Positions 33,661-36,899 of a DNA stretch of 36,899 nucleotides are shown here, piece after piece. Both the position numbers and the translations under genes were made by a program. Numbering within the stretch: the stretch's first letter is position 1; each line of letters starts with the position of its first letter. The notes beneath the pieces were generated by a model that was not told the origin of the DNA, did not search any database, and worked only from the letters and a program-made list of their open reading frames with translations. The stretch comes from Haplosporangium gracile (taxonomy: Eukaryota; Mortierellomycota; Mortierellomycetes; Mortierellales; Mortierellaceae), in the NCBI GenBank assembly GCA_015499985.1, contig JAAAUF010000230.1, positions 541 to 37,439 on the forward strand. Direction: 5' to 3'.

Positions 33661-34077
33661 CCTTTCGGTTGAGGAGGAGAAGGGGGCGGTGCGTGGATAG
33701 GAAAGTGGCGCCCAAACAAGCCCTGAATAAAAAAAGGACTCAATTCTAAGAATCGAAAAACGGCGCTAGTGAGTCCAGGCAAGTCGCCCGAGGAGCATGG
33801 CGTCACATAAAACATAGCCCTTGGCTCACGCCGTTTTCTCTCTTTCTTTCACACTTTCTTCAGTCTCAGTCCCTCGTAACTCATTCATCCAAACACATCT
33901 GCTCGACTCAATCACTCTTGTGCAGAAAACAACACATCCTCATTCCTATTCCCACTTAATCTTTTGCTATATTCAACTTTTCACAAAGTCTTGTCCGTTT
34001 TTTATACATTCGCAACTACTGTTTCAACACACGACATATCCAGCCTCGAAGCGAATGCTCAGGCCACAAAACGGAGT
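33661..34077. other. Intergenic; 3' UTR and transporter promoter
   Basis: 417 bp. tgaataaaaaaagg at 33723-33736 may be the polyadenylation signal of the upstream gene. The right half is a pyrimidine- and CA-rich leader ending at the transporter ATG. The frame upstream of that ATG opens only with a TTG and is not used. Confidence 0.5.
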
Positions 34078-36841
34078 ATGAACACATCAACAACGATAAC
34101 CGAGCAGAGCTGTCAACATTCAAACTTGGCAATCACCATCGACCATGACACTTCACGGTCGTCGCCAGAGTCAGGAAGCACCACCCACCAGCGAAAAGCA
34201 GGGCTCCACGGACGGGCACGTATTTGGGGGCCCAACAAGACTGTGCGGATGATCCTCTTGACCACCGCCCTCATGGGGTGAGTAGTTTGGCTGTCGAGTA
34301 TTCTTTGGGCTGCTTCGTTGGTCGACATTGAGATATTAGGGTGTTCTTTCTCTGCCTTTTATTCTCTCTCTCTCTCCTTCTTTGTCGTTCTTTTCCCTGT
34401 GTTCTTCCCCAAAGTACTAACTGAGTAGTTCTCTTTTCATTAATTCATTCATTCTCTCCCTCTCTTACTGCTGTCTTCCCTTCTATAGACTTCAATTTAC
34501 TTGTAAGTGAAGGACGAACATCACACAACCGCCGATGCATTTCATTGTCCAGTGTGTTTGAGTTCAGTATTTTTTTTTGTGTTTCTGTCATCTCTGGGAA
34601 AAGAAATGCTCACTGTTGACGATGATATCATGGCCGAGTCTTTGGACTGGCTCAAACTTCGCCCGAGAAAAATTATTTTCTGTCGTTGCATCGATACGCG
34701 GCGAATTAGAAATGCAAAAAAAAAACCCCCCCTACCAACTGCTCACTGTTCTATATCATTTTGATGACATTCGCATAGGGTCGATAGAGATGGCCTATGG
34801 AACCCCATTCTTACTACAACTCGGTCTATCGAAGTCACTCATGTCGCTCGTCTGGCTGGCAGGACCCCTTTCTGGTAATGGTGGCAGACATTGCCTCGCT
34901 CTTTTCATGCATTGAATGATTGTTTTTTTTTTTACCTCGCAAAGCCAAACAGCTGATTGTTGTTGTTGTTTTTCTTTGTTCTTGCATTGAACACGTAGGA
35001 TTGGTGATGCAGCCAGTTGTCGGCGTGCTCTCAGATCGATGTACATCAAAGTTGGGCCGGCGGCGACCCTTCCTCATGGTCGGGGTCACTGCAGTAGTGG
35101 TGTCGTTCCTTTGTCTGGGCTGGTGTAAGGAGATCATGACTGGAGTCTTTGGAGCCGACTATGACAATGTAGGTTCCCATCTTATCTCTGACCTTTTCAT
35201 TTTCAGCTGCGGTAAATGATTACGGTGACTAAACCGTATTCATCTTTTGTTACACCGTAGCTTGACAACGCAACGATTATGATGGCTGTAGGATCCATCT
35301 ACATCCTGGACTTTGCGATTAATTGCGGTAAGCACTCCAGTTCATATTGCATGTTGGGTCCGATCGTTTGGCATCCAGTTTACTCAACTCATATCGCTAC
35401 ATTTAACCTTGATTCTAGTGCAAGCAAGCTGCAGGACGTTGATTGTCGACAGTTTGCCATCTTCACAACAGGAAGCAGCGGCAGCATGGGCGAGTCGGTT
35501 GATGGGATTGGGAGGAATCTTTGGCTACTTTATGGGCAATGTCAACCTACCAGAGTTGATACCAGCCTTTGGCGATACGCAAATCAAAGGGCTCTGTATA
35601 ATTGCCTGCCTCTTTTTGGTGCTTACCGTTGGCTTGACATGCTTCACTGTTACCGAGCGAGTCATGGTTCGGGCAGCCAAGTAAGTTGCAATGCATCAAC
35701 AAAAAACATGTATCAGAAGAGAAACATGTACAGTACTTAACACGCAACTAAATTGTCTCGTAGGGTATCAACGTCGTCGATGGACGAATTCTTGCAAGGT
35801 TTCAAGTCTATTTTCCGCGCCATTCGATATCTGCCAACACGGATTCAGTACCTTTGTAATGTTCAATTCTTCGCATGGATGGGCTGGTTTCCGTTCTTGT
35901 TCTACTCATCGACATATATCGCTGAAATATACACTCAGGAGACAAGCCAGATTGATCCCAATGACCCAATGGCAAAGGAGCCCGGAGTAGGTGTCCAGGA
36001 TGCTGCTGTCAGAGCGGGCTCGTATTGCCTTCTTATCTACTCTATTGTTTCATTGATCGCTTCTATCGTGCTTCCAATGTTTGTTGCGCCAGCAGAGTCA
36101 CCCTCGACAGGATCAAAGGGACCTTTTTCGAGTGCCAGGACGGAAAGTGGTCTTGGTGGAATGAAACGCTCAACCAAGTGGTGGAGGCAATGGCCACGGT
36201 GGTTGCAGCTTCCGATCCGTGGACTGACGCTGCCAAGGATGTACACATTCTCGCTCTCCTTGGTATCGTTCTCCCTCGTGAGCACCTGGTATATTCAAGA
36301 TTTGAGAGGGTCGACCATTCTCTTTGCAGGTTGTGGAGTCGCGTGGGCTGTCACGATGTGGGCGCCATTCTCGATTCTGGGCGAAGTCATTTCTCAACAG
36401 ATGCAGGAGGAGCAGCACCAAGGACGACTTAGAGGCAGCATCAATGGAACTACACGTACAGAATCGGCAGAGGTACTTTATTCCAAGGATGAACTGGATG
36501 ACGACGACGAGGCTGACGGGGAGGAAATTGGAATGACTGAGGGACGATCAGGGAGACAGTACCAGCCTGTGCGGGCACGAGAGAGCATGGAGGAGACGTT
36601 TGGGTCAATGAGAGGTCGTATTACCACACCGTCACCAACATTGGCCGATGGACCATTAGGACCAGGAACTGGATCGTCTACCTGGAGGACTTCGGTTGAA
36701 TCTAACGCGGATCTTTCCAAGCTGGAGTTTGGTTCGGAGGACTCTGAGAGCTTTAGCGGCAGCGAGGCCGAGGGCGAGTACAAGAACCCGCACAAGCAGA
36801 AGAAGCACCATTCTTTTGAGGAACGAAGCAGGTGGGTGTAG
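34078..36841 (+). CDS. SLC45/SUT-type sugar:proton symporter, probably 3' incomplete
   Basis: Plasma- or vacuolar-membrane transporter of the glycoside-pentoside-hexuronide (GPH/SUT) branch of the MFS, related to plant sucrose carriers, animal SLC45 and S. pombe Sut1; sucrose or maltose uptake with protons is the likely role. Exons 34078-34277, 34489-34502 (14 nt), 34779-34874, 34999-35168, 35261-35327, 35419-35680 and 35764-36841 give 628 residues. The join GLQFTWSIEMAYGTPFLL across the microexon recreates the conserved TM1 motif. SDRCTSKLGRRRPF (about 115-128) is the family's loop 2-3 signature. CRTLIVDSLPSSQQEAAAAW follows TM4. Ten membrane segments can be counted, with a charged loop after TM8. 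After TM10 (MWAPFSILGEVIS) a Ser/acidic loop runs to the stop with no TM11-12. A GTGGGT donor at 36832-36837 suggests the exon ends at 36831 and the last two segments lie beyond the window. Confidence 0.88.
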
Positions 36842-36899
36842 CTTTTGCAGCCTTGTTAGTATTTTTAAAGTGGCGACTCGTGACTTTTCCAAATGCTAA

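Noticed and set aside
31313..36841. A defence or biosynthetic operon formed by the genes at the right end
   Set aside because: Genes have separate introns, leaders and unrelated families; no operon logic applies in this fungal context.
1..36899. tRNA, rRNA, CRISPR arrays, intact transposons
   Set aside because: No cloverleaf-like B-box context outside coding sequence, no regularly spaced repeats, no terminal repeats with a transposase or reverse transcriptase frame were seen.

Overview
The window is nuclear DNA of a fungus. Genes are broken by many short introns (about 80-320 nt, GT..AG, mostly with GTAAGT/GTATGT-like donors). Products are typically eukaryotic (Dhh1, Rrp42, Grx5, an SLC45/SUT-type transporter, bHLH and CID/RS proteins). 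Low-complexity Q/H/S-rich stretches are common. The F-box/LRR remnants and overall style fit an early-diverging fungus such as Mortierellomycotina; that placement is inference from style, not from a database search.

Layout, left to right: a gene-free 1.7 kb; a poly-Q bHLH transcription factor (minus) divergent from a CHERP-like CID/RS protein (plus); a seven-exon saccharopine-dehydrogenase-like oxidoreductase (plus); two adjacent broken F-box/LRR genes (minus); a two-exon disordered protein of unknown function (minus); about 1.9 kb without a gene; monothiol glutaredoxin Grx5 (minus) sharing a 248-bp intergenic region with exosome subunit Rrp42 (plus); DEAD-box helicase Dhh1/DDX6 (minus), convergent with Rrp42 and divergent from a secreted GDSL esterase (plus); a 1219-residue unknown protein with one C-terminal membrane segment (plus); a third broken F-box gene (plus); a decayed reading frame with three in-frame stops (minus); a five-exon protein of unknown function whose N-terminus resembles a bacterial/phage helix-turn-helix pattern (plus); and an SLC45/SUT-type sugar transporter (plus) that probably runs off the right edge.

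Functional links are loose, as expected for eukaryotic chromosomal DNA. Rrp42 (3'-5' RNA decay), Dhh1 (decapping and translational repression) and the CID/RS protein (Pol II CTD/splicing) are all RNA-metabolism genes, but nothing shows co-regulation. I see no RNA genes, intact transposon, CRISPR array or biosynthetic cluster. The most unusual items are the three related F-box remnants with pinpointable lesions, a 14-nt microexon in the transporter, the possible bacterial-type domain in the gene at 31313-33660, and the large membrane-anchored orphan at 24225-28235. All multi-exon models come from reading splice signals and protein continuity by eye; no transcript data were available.
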